From NCBI RefSeq assembly GCF_030254645.1, contig NZ_CP116346.1, positions 2,607,973-2,671,972 on the forward strand: a DNA stretch of 64,000 nucleotides, written 5' to 3'. Numbering within the stretch: the first letter of the stretch is position 1; each line of letters starts with the position of its first letter. The notes below the pieces were generated by a model. That model was given only the letters and a program-made list of their open reading frames with translations, was not told where the DNA came from and did no database searches. Made by a program: the position numbers and the translations under genes. The DNA is from Paucibacter sediminis (GTDB lineage: Bacteria; Pseudomonadota; Gammaproteobacteria; Burkholderiales; Burkholderiaceae_C). Of the stretch, positions 1 to 8,389 are shown in pieces.

Positions 1-208
1 CCAGCGCTTCGCCGGTGGCGGGGTTCTTGCCGGTGCGGGCAGCGCGGGCGCTGACCTTGAAATTGCCGAAGCCGAGGATGGCAACCGCGTCGCCGGCGAC
101 CAAGGCTTCGGTGATCGTGCCCAGGGCAGCGTCCAGCATGGTGGCGGCGGCCGCGCGGGTGACGCCACTCTTGGTGGCGATGCTTTCGATCAGTTCACTT
201 TTATTCAT
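1..208 (-). CDS. hup: HU-family DNA-binding protein, C-terminal part outside the window
   Basis: A small basic nucleoid protein that bends DNA as a dimer. The reverse-strand reading starts MNKSELIESIATKSGVTRAA and continues through GFGNFKVSARAARTGKNPAT, the typical HU helices followed by the start of the DNA-gripping arm. Only the first 69 codons are present; the gene runs off the left edge. The start is the ATG at 206-208, fixed by the conserved MNKSELI N-terminus. Family membership is clear; whether this is hupA- or hupB-type cannot be judged from the fragment. Confidence 0.93.
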   Translation of the reverse strand, partial: MNKSELIESIATKSGVTRAAAATMLDAALGTITEALVAGDAVAILGFGNFKVSARAARTGKNPATGEAL

Positions 209-227
209 CAGAGTTCCATTGGCTACC

Positions 228-500
228 TCAGGGAAGAAATTCCCCTGAGGGGGCGGCGATTATCAGCGCTGCGGAGATGCCGTAGAGCGCCAGCAGTCCC
301 ATCACATGGCCGATCGCGACCCCGGGTTCGCCGGACTCGATGCGGGCGATGGTCTGCACATGCACGCCCAGCCGCGCCGCCGCCACGGCCTGACCCTCGC
401 CCGCGCGCAGGCGCGCCTGCTTGGCCGCCGCCCCGATGTCCTTGATGGTCTGGAGCGCGTCGCCGCCGATCTCCGCCGAAATTCGCTTGCCTTGTGCCAT
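228..500 (-). CDS. small XRE/HipB-like helix-turn-helix protein
   Basis: A 90-residue protein with one Cro/C1-type helix-turn-helix (AKQARLRAGEGQAVAAARLG, then VQTIARIESGEPGVAIGHVM), so a DNA-binding regulator. The size and order resemble HipB-type antitoxins, but no HipA-like kinase or other toxin lies beside it, so a toxin-antitoxin role is not supported. I chose the ATG at 498-500 because family members begin just before the recognition helices; an in-frame ATG at 525-527 would add nine residues, and neither has a clear Shine-Dalgarno sequence. It is co-directional with the partial HU gene, 19 bases away. Confidence 0.7.
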   Translation of the reverse strand: MAQGKRISAEIGGDALQTIKDIGAAAKQARLRAGEGQAVAAARLGVHVQTIARIESGEPGVAIGHVMGLLALYGISAALIIAAPSGEFLP

Positions 501-644
501 GGGCGGATTGTCACCGCTGCCCTTCATTGGGCGGCGAGAAAAAAGGCCCCAAGGCACCGACCACGGCCTGCACGCTCTCCCCATGCAGGCCGGGTCGGGC
601 CCGGGACCCGGAAGGGCCGGCAGCGCTGCCGCCGGCCGGCATGC

Positions 645-1790
645 TCAGCGGATCACCGCCAGCGATTCGCGGTTGCCTGCCTTGTAGGTGTAGAGGGTCA
701 GCGCGCCGTTCTTGATGTCGCCCTTGGCATCGAAGCTGATATTGCCGGTCACGCCCTTGTAGTTCTCGGTCTTGGCCAGCACCGGCAGGTACTTGGCAGG
801 GTCGGCGGAGCCGGCCTTGACCATGGCGGCGACCAACACGCCCACCGCGTCGTACGAATAGGGCGCATAGACCTGCACCTCCAGCTTGGTGGCGGCTTTG
901 AAGCGGGCGCGGAAATCTTCCATCGCCTGCTTCTGTCCGGCGTCCACACCGCCGGCTTCGGCGCAGAAGACCTGGCTGTCGCCCATCGTGCCGGCGGCCA
1001 GCTTGGGCAGTTCGGCGGTGCAGATGCCGTCGCCGCCCACCAGCTTGGCGTTCATGCCCAGCTGCTTCATCTGGCGCAGGATGGGGCCGGCCACGGCGTC
1101 CATGCCGCCGAAGAAGATCACGTCGGGCTTCTTGGCCTTCAAGGTGGTCAGGATGGCGGTGAAGTCCGTGGCCTTGTCGTTGGTGAATTCGCGGCCGACG
1201 ATCTTGCCGCCGGCGCCCTTCACGCCTTTCTCGAATTCATCCGCCACGCCCTGGCCGTAGGCGGTGCGGTCGTCGATCACGGCGATGGCCTGGCCCTTCA
1301 GGTCCTTGGCGGCATAACGCCCCAGCGTGCCGCCCAGATGCACGTCATCGGCTACCACGCGGAAGGTGGTCTTGTAGCCGTTGCGGGTGAACTTGGGGTT
1401 GGTGGAGGAGGGCGAGATCTGCGGCACGCCAGCGTCGGCATAGACCTTGGACGCGGGGATGGAGGTACCCGAGTTCAGGTGGCCGACCACGCCGTTGACC
1501 TTGGAGTCCACCAGCTTCTGCGCGGCTTGCGTGCCTTGCTTGGGGTCGCCGGCATCGTCTTCGCCCAGCAATTCGAGCTTGACCTTCTTGCCGGCGATCA
1601 CCACACCCTTGGCGTTGAGTTCATCCACGGCCAGGCGGGCGCCGAGTTCGTTGTCCTTGCCCAGGTGGGCGATGGCGCCGCTGGTGGGGCCGACGTGGCC
1701 GATGCGCACCACGTCCTGGGCAAAGGCGGGGGCGGCCAGCAGGCTGGCCAGCAGGCCGGCCAGGAGGGTAGGGGAGAGAGCGTTTTTCAT
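645..1790 (-). CDS. branched-chain amino acid type ABC substrate-binding protein (LivJ/LivK family)
   Basis: A periplasmic type-I binding protein of 381 residues that would deliver a small ligand to an inner-membrane ABC importer. A signal peptide ends near residue 25 (PAFAQ), followed by RIGHVGPTSGAIAHLGKDNE, the usual first strand and ligand loop of the Peripla_BP_6 family. The ATG at 1788-1790 is preceded by a good AAAGGAAA site. It is the last gene of a minus-strand run with the LVIVD protein and porin. No LivHMGF permease or ATPase genes are adjacent, so it must use a distant partner. The ligand is unknown; the context suggests an amino acid or aromatic acid. Confidence 0.88.
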   Translation of the reverse strand: MKNALSPTLLAGLLASLLAAPAFAQDVVRIGHVGPTSGAIAHLGKDNELGARLAVDELNAKGVVIAGKKVKLELLGEDDAGDPKQGTQAAQKLVDSKVNGVVGHLNSGTSIPASKVYADAGVPQISPSSTNPKFTRNGYKTTFRVVADDVHLGGTLGRYAAKDLKGQAIAVIDDRTAYGQGVADEFEKGVKGAGGKIVGREFTNDKATDFTAILTTLKAKKPDVIFFGGMDAVAGPILRQMKQLGMNAKLVGGDGICTAELPKLAAGTMGDSQVFCAEAGGVDAGQKQAMEDFRARFKAATKLEVQVYAPYSYDAVGVLVAAMVKAGSADPAKYLPVLAKTENYKGVTGNISFDAKGDIKNGALTLYTYKAGNRESLAVIR

Positions 1791-1813
1791 GGGTTTCCTT
1801 TCGGGGATTGCGC

Positions 1814-3472
1814 TCAGCGCTTGAGGTCGAACTTGGGGGCACCCAGCAGCGGGGTCGAGACCGCGTAGGCACCGTGGTTGGTGAAGACCCAGATCAGGTT
1901 GCGGTCCCACTCGATGAAGACGCCGTGGGTCTGGTCACCGAAGCTGAGGTTGACCTTGGGGTCCACCGTCTTGGGCACGAAGTAGCCGGCGATCTTGGGT
2001 TCGGCCGGGTTGCTCACGTCATAGATCTGGGCGCCGGCGTTGTAGAAGGCGTAGACCAGATACTTGTCGCTGGGCGTGCCAGGCTGGTGCCAGTAGCCGC
2101 TGCGCTTCGGGCCGAAGCTGCCGCGGCGCTGGCAGTAGTCGGTGATGGGCGCGCCCTTGGGCGGGGTGGGGCGGGGCAGGGTGTTGAGGATCTTCGGGTT
2201 GGCTGGGTCCTTCACGTCGATCGAGTAGATCTCCTTGTAGGGCTCGTAGCAGTCGTCGTTGAGCGGGTAGCCGCTGTAGTAGACGACGCCGCTCTTCTCC
2301 ACCTTGCTGATGTCGATGTTGTCGCCCTCGGTACCGGCTTGGCTGACCGGCATGTCGAGCTTGCCCACCGGTTTCATGCGCGCCGGGTCGGAAACGTCGA
2401 GCACGTGGAAGCCCATGCCGCCCATTGCCGCGTAGCCATACTTGCCGCCCTTCTCGGGATCGCGCGGGATGTTGAGCGGCATGCGCGCGCCCATCCAGGC
2501 GGTCTTCTTGCCGACGCGCGGGTTCTTGCGGTATTCCTCCTCCTCGCCCAGGCGGGCGCCGGGCACCCACCAGGTGGCCAGGCGCTTGGGGTGGTAGGGG
2601 TCGCTCAGGTCGAAGGCCATCTGCGCCTCGTTGTAGAGGAAGTTGGCGTATTCCTGGTTGGCAAAGGTGTCGTCCGGCGCGCCCGAGACGAACAGGTATT
2701 TGCCGCCCCAGTACACCGGCACCTCGCCGCAGCCCGAGCCCTGCTGCGGGAATTTGTCGGGCGGGCTGTAGGGGTCCAGCGGCAGTTCGGAGATCTTCTT
2801 CCACTGCGCCGGATCGGGGTTGTTCACCTCGAAGACGCGGAAGCCGCGGAAGATCTTCTGGTTGCGGATCTTGGCCACGTTCTCCGCCTCTTCGGGCAGG
2901 TACTTGTTCTTCAGGATGCCGAAGCGGGTGACCTCGTAGCACTGCACCGCCACGTTCTTCTGCAGCTTGGCGTTCCACTGGATGGTCAACGGGCCGAACT
3001 CATTGCTCCAGCCCCAGTTCTTCGAGGCGATCACCTTGATCTCGCGCGGATCGGTGATGTCGTAGACCTTGTAGACGTTCTTCTCGTGGTGAATCATGTA
3101 GCGCCGGCCGTCCAGGTCCAGCGTGGTCTGCCACGAGTGGTAGGGGCTGATCAGCATCTCGGCCTGGTAGGCCTCGACCTTGGTGTTGTGCAGGTAGGTG
3201 TTCTGGTCCAGGTAGTCCAGGCTGCCCTTGAAGGGGCGGGTGCCGGGAATGGCCGGCACTTCGGCGGGGTGCTTGAACTTGCCGGTCTTGGCGTCCATGC
3301 CGTAGTCGGGCTCGCTGACATGGGCCGGCTCGCCGGGTACGCGCTTGGGTTCGCTGAGGTCTTCCTTGACCGGGATGGGGGCCTGGCCGGCGGGGCCGGG
3401 CACGATGGTCTGGGCCGTGGCGCTGCTCGCCAGGACGGCGAGCAGCAGGCTGCTGAGCAGGGAACGGTTCAT
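1814..3472 (-). CDS. secreted LVIVD-repeat protein
   Basis: A 552-residue exported protein with a signal peptide (cleavage after about residue 21, ASSATAQ) and several beta-propeller-like repeats of the form VYDITDPREIKVIA, VLDVSDPARMKPVG, SIDVKDPANPKILN and IYDVSNPAEPKIAG, the signature of LVIVD proteins. The family has no established enzymatic role. The start has an AGGAC site a few bases upstream. It lies 31 bases after the porin stop and 23 bases before the binding-protein gene, so the three are probably co-transcribed; a periplasmic or outer-membrane uptake role is an inference from that position only. Confidence 0.85.
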   Translation of the reverse strand: MNRSLLSSLLLAVLASSATAQTIVPGPAGQAPIPVKEDLSEPKRVPGEPAHVSEPDYGMDAKTGKFKHPAEVPAIPGTRPFKGSLDYLDQNTYLHNTKVEAYQAEMLISPYHSWQTTLDLDGRRYMIHHEKNVYKVYDITDPREIKVIASKNWGWSNEFGPLTIQWNAKLQKNVAVQCYEVTRFGILKNKYLPEEAENVAKIRNQKIFRGFRVFEVNNPDPAQWKKISELPLDPYSPPDKFPQQGSGCGEVPVYWGGKYLFVSGAPDDTFANQEYANFLYNEAQMAFDLSDPYHPKRLATWWVPGARLGEEEEYRKNPRVGKKTAWMGARMPLNIPRDPEKGGKYGYAAMGGMGFHVLDVSDPARMKPVGKLDMPVSQAGTEGDNIDISKVEKSGVVYYSGYPLNDDCYEPYKEIYSIDVKDPANPKILNTLPRPTPPKGAPITDYCQRRGSFGPKRSGYWHQPGTPSDKYLVYAFYNAGAQIYDVSNPAEPKIAGYFVPKTVDPKVNLSFGDQTHGVFIEWDRNLIWVFTNHGAYAVSTPLLGAPKFDLKR

Positions 3473-3503
3473 GGTGCTGTCCTGATGTGGTGGAGGCGTT
3501 GAC

Positions 3504-4559
3504 TCAGAAGGCGTGGCGCAGGCCGATCTGCAGGCCCGAGGGGTTCTCTCCGGCCTTGGGGCTCAGGCCCCAGTCGATCGGGTATTCGGCGCCGGCGCTG
3601 CCGGGGCTGCCGTTGCGCACCGTGCCGTAGGTGGCGTAGACGGTGGTGCGCTTGGAGAAGTTGTAGAGCGCGCCCACCGCGATGCCGGTGGCATCGGCCA
3701 GCGCACCGGTGGCGTCATCGCGGCGCACCACGCTGCCGAACAGGCGCACGCCATTGCCCAGGTCGATGCGGGTGCCCAGCTGCACGCTTCGGCCATGGGT
3801 GTCGAAGTCCACATAGGGCGGGTAGGCGTAATAGCCGCGATAGTCGTGCAGGATGCCGGTCAGCTCCACGCCGCCGATGCGGTAGATGGCCGCCAGATAG
3901 CTGTCGCGCGAGCGCTCGTTGCGGCTCTTGGTCTTGTCCCAGATATTGGTCTTGTCCTGCGTGTCGGTGGCGATGCCGATGTAGAGCGGGCCGTCCGAGT
4001 AGGCGGCGGCCAGGCTCAGCACGCGGCCGTTCTTCTTGTTGTCGCTTTCCTCCTTGCCGGCGGTCAGCGTGGCGCGGAACTGGAAGCCGTTGATGCGGGC
4101 CGAGTTGACGGAGATGGCATTCGACTCGCGCCAGGGCGCGTAGAACACCATCATGTTGTTCACCGGGCTGTAGCCGGAGCCGAAGCTCGGGTCGGCATAA
4201 CCGTAGAGGTGGTAGGACGAGAGGTTCAGGCGGCCGAGGTTGATGTCGCCCCAGTCCTTGTGGGCCAGCTGCACATAGGTCTCGCGCGAGTTGGTGTCCA
4301 TCGCGCCGGTGTCGGACTTGAAGATCATCTCGTGGCGCGCCTTGGCCGAGAGGCCGCCGCCCAGGTCTTCCTTGGCGGTGAACTCCAGGCGCGAGGTGGT
4401 GAGGCCACCGGAGGTGAGGCGGTTGAGCGTCTTGCCGCCCGAGCTGATGCGCTCGATGGCGGCGTCGACATAGCCTGAAATGGTGACCTGGGCCTGGACG
4501 GGGCCGGCGGCCATGGCTGCTGCAGCGGCAAGCAGGCTGATGGACAGTTTGGTTTGCAC
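3504..4559 (-). CDS. outer-membrane porin, betaproteobacterial trimeric type
   Basis: A 351-residue general or substrate-preferring porin. It has a signal peptide ending QAQ at residue 24, a first strand VTISGYVDAAIERISSG, alternating beta-strands throughout and the C-terminal phenylalanine (GLRHAF) recognised by the BAM machinery. Translation starts at a GTG (4557-4559) with a strong GAGGAG site six bases upstream; the first ATG downstream would destroy the signal peptide. It follows kynureninase in the same direction after 82 bases of purine-rich spacer without an obvious terminator, so it may be part of the kynU transcript. Confidence 0.92.
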   Translation of the reverse strand: MQTKLSISLLAAAAAMAAGPVQAQVTISGYVDAAIERISSGGKTLNRLTSGGLTTSRLEFTAKEDLGGGLSAKARHEMIFKSDTGAMDTNSRETYVQLAHKDWGDINLGRLNLSSYHLYGYADPSFGSGYSPVNNMMVFYAPWRESNAISVNSARINGFQFRATLTAGKEESDNKKNGRVLSLAAAYSDGPLYIGIATDTQDKTNIWDKTKSRNERSRDSYLAAIYRIGGVELTGILHDYRGYYAYPPYVDFDTHGRSVQLGTRIDLGNGVRLFGSVVRRDDATGALADATGIAVGALYNFSKRTTVYATYGTVRNGSPGSAGAEYPIDWGLSPKAGENPSGLQIGLRHAF

Positions 4560-4641
4560 GGAAATCTCCTCGGGATGGCGGGGTGGGGTGGATTCCGGGG
4601 GAGCGGAGTGGAGGGGAGGGAAGAAACTCGATCCGGGGTGC

Positions 4642-5919
4642 TCAGGTCACGGCCTTCCTGGCCATGAACTCGGGCGTGGCCCAGCTGCGCCGGTCCATCA
4701 CGTCCTTGAGCGTGGTCACGGCGTCCCAGACATCGGCATGGCTGAGGTAGAGCGCGGCAAAGCCGAAGCGCAGGATGTCGGGGGCGCGGAAGTCGCCGAT
4801 CACGCCGCGTGCGATCAGGGCCTGCACGATGGCGTAGCCCTGCTCGTGCGTGAGCGAGACCTGGCTGCCGCGCAGGGCGGGGTTGCGCGGCGTGGCCAGG
4901 CCGAAGCCATGGCCGCTCAGCTGCTGGTCCACCAGGGCGATAAAGAGGCTGGTGAGCGAGAGGCTTTTGGCACGCAGCTGCTGCAGGTCCACGTCATCGA
5001 AGGCGCTGAGAGCCGCCTCCAGCGAGAAGAGGCCCATCTGCGGCGCGGTGCCCACCAGCATGCGGTCGATGCCGGGCGCGGGCGTGTAGGTCTGGCCGAA
5101 GGCAAAAGGCGTGGCGTGGCCGTGCCAGCCGGTGATGGGCTGGCGCAGCGCGGCCTGGTGGCGCGTGGCCACGAAGGCGAAGGAGGGGGCGCCAGGCCCG
5201 CCGTTCAGGTATTTGTAGCCGCAGCCCACCGCGAAGTCGGCCTCGCAGGCGTTCAGCTCGCAGGGCATGGCGCCGGCGGTATGGGCCAGGTCCCAGATCA
5301 CCAGCGCGCCGACTTCGTGCGCGCGCCGCGTGATGGCCGCCATGTCGTAGACCTGGCCGCTCTTGTAATTCACATGGGTGAGGGTGAGCACGGCCACGTC
5401 TTCATTGAGTGCGGCCAGCACCTCGTCGGGCGCCACGGCGCGGTGCTGCACGCCGGTGAGCTCGGCCACGCCGGCGGCCACATAGGCGTCGGTGGGGAAG
5501 TTGCCGTTCTCGCCCAGGATGGTCTGGCGGCCCGGCCGCATGCGCAGTGCCGCCACCAGCAGCTTGAAGAGATTCACCGAGGTGGAGTCGGCCACGATCA
5601 CCTCGCTGCCGCTAGCGCCGATCAGCTCGGCGATGCGGGCACCCACACGCTGCGGGGCGGGGTACCAGTCGGCATCGTTCCAGGAGCGGATCAGGCCCAC
5701 GGCCCATTCCTGCTCGATCGCCTGCCGCATGCGCGCCGGCACGGCCGCGGGCATGGCACCCAGCGAATTGCCGTCCAGGTAGATCACGCCGGCCGGCAGC
5801 GTGAAGCGCTCGCGGCAGGCGGCCAGGGGGTCTTGGGCATCCAGCTGCAGACAGTGCTCGCGGCTCAGCAAATCGGCCTGGGCCAGGGCTTGGGATTCGG
5901 TGCGGTGGTTGGAACTCAT
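4642..5919 (-). CDS. kynU: kynureninase
   Basis: A PLP enzyme that hydrolyses kynurenine (or 3-hydroxykynurenine) to anthranilate (or 3-hydroxyanthranilate) plus alanine. In 425 residues it shows YLDGNSLGAMP near residue 47, IWDLAHTAGA with the PLP-pyridine aspartate D210, and GCGYKYLNGGPG with the Schiff-base lysine at K236. I start at the ATG 5917-5919 because the longer in-frame ATG at 5952 lies inside the palindromic operator at 5950-5961, which fits better as a non-coding promoter element. A KynR-like regulator is divergent. Tryptophan dioxygenase is not in the window, but a formamidase candidate (9348-10268) and 3-hydroxyanthranilate dioxygenase (26197) are. Confidence 0.93.
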   Translation of the reverse strand: MSSNHRTESQALAQADLLSREHCLQLDAQDPLAACRERFTLPAGVIYLDGNSLGAMPAAVPARMRQAIEQEWAVGLIRSWNDADWYPAPQRVGARIAELIGASGSEVIVADSTSVNLFKLLVAALRMRPGRQTILGENGNFPTDAYVAAGVAELTGVQHRAVAPDEVLAALNEDVAVLTLTHVNYKSGQVYDMAAITRRAHEVGALVIWDLAHTAGAMPCELNACEADFAVGCGYKYLNGGPGAPSFAFVATRHQAALRQPITGWHGHATPFAFGQTYTPAPGIDRMLVGTAPQMGLFSLEAALSAFDDVDLQQLRAKSLSLTSLFIALVDQQLSGHGFGLATPRNPALRGSQVSLTHEQGYAIVQALIARGVIGDFRAPDILRFGFAALYLSHADVWDAVTTLKDVMDRRSWATPEFMARKAVT

Positions 5920-5949
5920 GGTCGGGAAGTCTGTATTTGTTTGAGTGCG

Positions 5950-5961
5950 CATGTATACATG
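5950..5961. promoter_or_regulatory. palindromic operator, site A (kynU/kynR intergenic)
   Basis: CATGTATACATG is a perfect 12-bp palindrome 30 bases upstream of the chosen kynU start. The core TGTATACA recurs at sites B, C and D (14394, 15936, 19481), all in promoter regions of the catabolic island. The GTA-TAC core fits the GT...AC half-sites known for FCD-type GntR regulators, and one such gene lies at 15981-16817. Just upstream on the minus strand a TTGGTC-N17-CATAGA pair could be the kynU promoter, which would put the operator at or just past the transcription start. Binding is inferred. Confidence 0.6.
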
Positions 5962-6065
5962 AAGGCCAGTCTATGCAGCAAAATACGAATGTGACCAATC
6001 GATAACCCTACATGCTGTTGTTTGGGGTTAAAGTTTCCTGAAACAGCCAATTCGGAGAAATTCAA

Positions 6066-6554
6066 ATGCAGGTTGAGATCGATGCGACCGACCGGGTGTT
6101 GCTGGATGCGCTGCAAAAAGACGCGCGCCTGACCACGGGCGAGCTGGCACAGCTCACGGGCATGTCCCAATCGCCCTGCTGGCGGCGTATCAAGCGCCTG
6201 GAGGAGGCCGGCCTGATCACCGGCTACCAGGCCCGGCTGGACCGCCGCGCGCTGGGCTATGGCGTGATGGCCTTTGTGACCATCGGCATCGACAGCCAGG
6301 ATGAAGACCATTCGCTGGATTTCGAGCGCGCGGTGCGCGACATCCCCGAGGTGGTGATGTGTCATGGCGTCTCCGGCCCGGAGGACTTCGTACTCGTGGT
6401 GGTGGCCCAGGACCTGGACGGGTATTCCGCGCTGATGCAGCAGAAGCTGCGCCGCCTGCCCGGGGTGAAGATGGTGCGCACCAGCTTTTCCATGCAGGAG
6501 GTGAAGGGCCTGGACGGGCTGCCGATACCGGCTATGCCCACAGCCAAGGCTTGA
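6066..6554 (+). CDS. kynR: Lrp/AsnC-family regulator, KynR-like
   Basis: A 162-residue regulator with an N-terminal helix-turn-helix (DRVLLDALQKDARLTTGELA, then MSQSPCWRRIKRLEEAGLIT) and a C-terminal RAM/ligand-sensing domain (FERAVRDIPEVVMCHGVSGP). It is divergent from kynU across 146 bases. KynR of Pseudomonas, an Lrp-type activator that senses kynurenine, has the same arrangement, so the assignment rests on family plus position. The intergenic region also holds GTTTC-N2-GAAAC (6033-6044), a possible binding site. Its 3' end overlaps the convergent TauE gene by 23 bases. It could respond to another amino acid. Confidence 0.8.
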   Translation: MQVEIDATDRVLLDALQKDARLTTGELAQLTGMSQSPCWRRIKRLEEAGLITGYQARLDRRALGYGVMAFVTIGIDSQDEDHSLDFERAVRDIPEVVMCHGVSGPEDFVLVVVAQDLDGYSALMQQKLRRLPGVKMVRTSFSMQEVKGLDGLPIPAMPTAKA

Positions 6555-7368
6555 TCAGGCCCCAGGCCATGCGCGTGCCCAGCACCAGCAGCAGCAGCGC
6601 GAACAGCTGCTTGAGCCGCGCCACCGGCAGCGCATGTGCCAGCCGAGCGCCCAGCGGCGCGGTGAGCACCGAGCCCAGGGCGATGCCGGCGAGGGCCGGC
6701 AGATAGACATAGCCCAGGCACAGCGCAGGCAAGACCTGACCCCGTGCCTCGGCCTGCAGGCCGTTGGCGATGAAGCCCAGGCTGCCGGCCAGCGCGATCG
6801 GAAAACCCAGTGCCGCCGAGGTGGCGATGGCGCGGTGCAGGGGCACGCTGCACCAGCTCATGAAGGGCACCGACACCGAGCCGCCGCCGATGCCCACCAG
6901 GCTGGAGAACACGCCGATGCCGGCGCCGGCCAGATGCAGGCCGGCTGGCGCCGGCAGCGTCCGCGCCGCCGTGGGGCGCAGGTTCAGGAGCATCTGCACG
7001 CCCACGATCCAGGCGAAGCAGACGAACAAGGCCTTCAATGCCGGCGTGGAAAGCGCCGCTGCCAAGGCCGTGCCGGCCAGGGTGCCCAACACCAGGCCGG
7101 GGCTGAGGCGCTTCACCAGCCCCCAGTCCACCGCGCCGCGGCGGTGGTGGGCGCGCACGCTGGCGAGCGAGGTGAACACGATGCTGGCCAGCGAAGTGCC
7201 CAGCGCCAGGTGCGCCATATGAGCCGCATGTGCCGGCCCCCAGGGCAGGGCGCCGAACATCAGCACCAGCAGAGGCACGATCACGATGCCGCCGCCCACG
7301 CCCAGCAGGCCGGCCAGCACCCCGGTGGCGGCACCCAGGCCGATGTAGGCGATCAACTCCATCCCCAT
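6532..7368 (-). CDS. TauE/SafE-family membrane exporter
   Basis: A polytopic inner-membrane protein of 278 residues with the two glycine-rich TauE repeats (GLLGVGGGIVIVPLLVLMFG near the N-terminus and SLVGIGGGSVSVPFMSW in the middle). Relatives export sulfite, sulfoacetate or other organic anions. The ATG at 7366-7368 overlaps the TGA of the RutE-like gene by one base, so it is translationally coupled and is the last gene of the operon beginning at 14332. The transported anion is unknown; export of a sulfur or carboxylate by-product of the pathway is an inference. The stop lies inside the convergent kynR gene. Confidence 0.88.
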   Translation of the reverse strand: MGMELIAYIGLGAATGVLAGLLGVGGGIVIVPLLVLMFGALPWGPAHAAHMAHLALGTSLASIVFTSLASVRAHHRRGAVDWGLVKRLSPGLVLGTLAGTALAAALSTPALKALFVCFAWIVGVQMLLNLRPTAARTLPAPAGLHLAGAGIGVFSSLVGIGGGSVSVPFMSWCSVPLHRAIATSAALGFPIALAGSLGFIANGLQAEARGQVLPALCLGYVYLPALAGIALGSVLTAPLGARLAHALPVARLKQLFALLLLVLGTRMAWGLIKPWLWA

Positions 7369-7985
7369 CACAGCACCTTGCAGGCTTGCTCGAAGCGCAG
7401 GCGCGGCAGGCGCTCGAACAAGCCTGCCGGGTCGCCATAGCCGAGGTTGCAGAGGAAGTTGGCCTCCACCGCGTCGCCGGCAAAGGTCGGTTCCGGGGTG
7501 AAGAACTCGGCCGTCACGGCGGCGGCGTCGAAGCCCGAGAGCGGCCCCACGTCCAGCCCCAGACCGCGCGCGGCTAGCATCAGGTAGGCGCCCTGCAGCG
7601 TGGCGTTGCGCAGCGCCGTGCTCTCCGCCAGTGCGGCGTTGTCGTCGAATTGACGACGAGCCTCGGGCCGGTGCGGAAACAGCTGGGGCAGGCGTTCCTG
7701 GAAGCGCTGCGCGGTGCCGATCAGCACGGTGACCGGCGCGGTGCGCACTTTTTCCACATTGCCGGGCGAGACCAGCGGCAACAAGCGCGCGCGCGCCGCC
7801 GCGCTGCACACGAAGACCAGCCTGGCCGGCGCGCAGTTCATGCTGGTGGGGCCCATCTTCATGAGCTCGTAGAGTTCACGCAGCAGCTCGGGTGCCACCG
7901 GCCGGTCCAGCCAGCGGTTCTGGCTGCGCGCGCGGCGCAGCAGCTGGTCGAAGGCGCTGTCGTCAAGTCGAGGCGGGCGGCTCAT
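7368..7985 (-). CDS. RutE-like nitroreductase-family reductase (malonic semialdehyde reductase type)
   Basis: A 205-residue FMN/NAD(P)H nitroreductase-fold protein. The order of blocks follows E. coli RutE closely: LYELMKMGPTSMNCAPARLV, TAPVTVLIG, ERLPQLFPH, GLDVGPLSGFD, NLGYGD, RLPRLRFEQAC. RutE reduces malonic semialdehyde to 3-hydroxypropionate in pyrimidine degradation. RutA, RutB and RutG are absent here, so it probably serves another pathway that releases a C3 (or similar) semialdehyde. The gene overlaps the RidA gene by 4 bases and TauE by 1. Family assignment is strong; the exact aldehyde is inferred. Confidence 0.87.
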   Translation of the reverse strand: MSRPPRLDDSAFDQLLRRARSQNRWLDRPVAPELLRELYELMKMGPTSMNCAPARLVFVCSAAARARLLPLVSPGNVEKVRTAPVTVLIGTAQRFQERLPQLFPHRPEARRQFDDNAALAESTALRNATLQGAYLMLAARGLGLDVGPLSGFDAAAVTAEFFTPEPTFAGDAVEANFLCNLGYGDPAGLFERLPRLRFEQACKVL

Positions 7986-8389
7986 CGTGGCTCCCCGAGG
8001 CAGGCGGTGGCCGTGATCTCGATGCGCATCTGCGGATGGGGCAGCTGGTGTACCGCGACCGTGGTGCGCGCCGGGCCGGTCTCGGCATCGAAGAACTCGG
8101 CGTAGGCGCGGTTGTAGGCGGCGAAGTCGCGCATGTCGGTGAGGTAGCAGCTCAGGCTGACGCAGTCGCCCAGCTCGCCGCCCTGGCTTTGCAGCGCGGC
8201 GCGGATCTTGGCGATGACGACGCGGGTCTGCTCGGCCACATCGATCTGCAGCTCGCCACCGGGCAGCCGCGTCACACCGGCGCAGCTGCCGTCGGCCTGG
8301 CGCGCGCTCATGCCCGAGACAAACACCCAGGGACCGCGGCGCCGCAGCATGGGATAAGCCCCCAGCGGGGCAAGTGCCTGCGCCGTCAT
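7982..8389 (-). CDS. RidA-family deaminase (2-aminomuconate deaminase or RutC-like)
   Basis: A 135-residue RidA/YER057c/UK114 protein. These trimers hydrolyse enamines or imines to ketones plus ammonia. The active-site arginine (GPARTTVAV) and the late glutamate (MRIEITATA) are present, so an enamine-hydrolase activity is likely. In this setting two known roles fit: 2-aminomuconate deaminase of the 2-aminophenol / 3-hydroxyanthranilate route, or the aminoacrylate step of the Rut pathway, given the RutE-like neighbour. The start ATG (8387-8389) overlaps the DapA-family stop as ATGA. Confidence 0.85.
   Translation of the reverse strand: MTAQALAPLGAYPMLRRRGPWVFVSGMSARQADGSCAGVTRLPGGELQIDVAEQTRVVIAKIRAALQSQGGELGDCVSLSCYLTDMRDFAAYNRAYAEFFDAETGPARTTVAVHQLPHPQMRIEITATACLGEPR

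Noticed and set aside
228-500. Toxin-antitoxin module
   Set aside because: The XRE protein resembles HipB, but neither neighbour is a toxin.
565-591. Hairpin GGCCTGCA / TGCAGGCC as a terminator
   Set aside because: The stem is perfect but has no T-tract on either strand and lies 54 bases beyond the binding-protein stop; reported here only.
618-631. CGGCAGCGCTGCCG palindrome as terminator or operator
   Set aside because: G+C-rich palindromes of this size are expected by chance in this DNA, with no T-run and no promoter nearby.
306-1868. 520-codon plus-strand frame at the left edge
   Set aside because: It crosses the XRE gene and the binding-protein gene on the opposite strand and has shadow composition.
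5920-5952. Longer kynureninase start at 5952 (adds 11 residues)
   Set aside because: That ATG lies inside the shared palindromic operator; the internal ATG gives the family-typical N-terminus. Not fully excluded.
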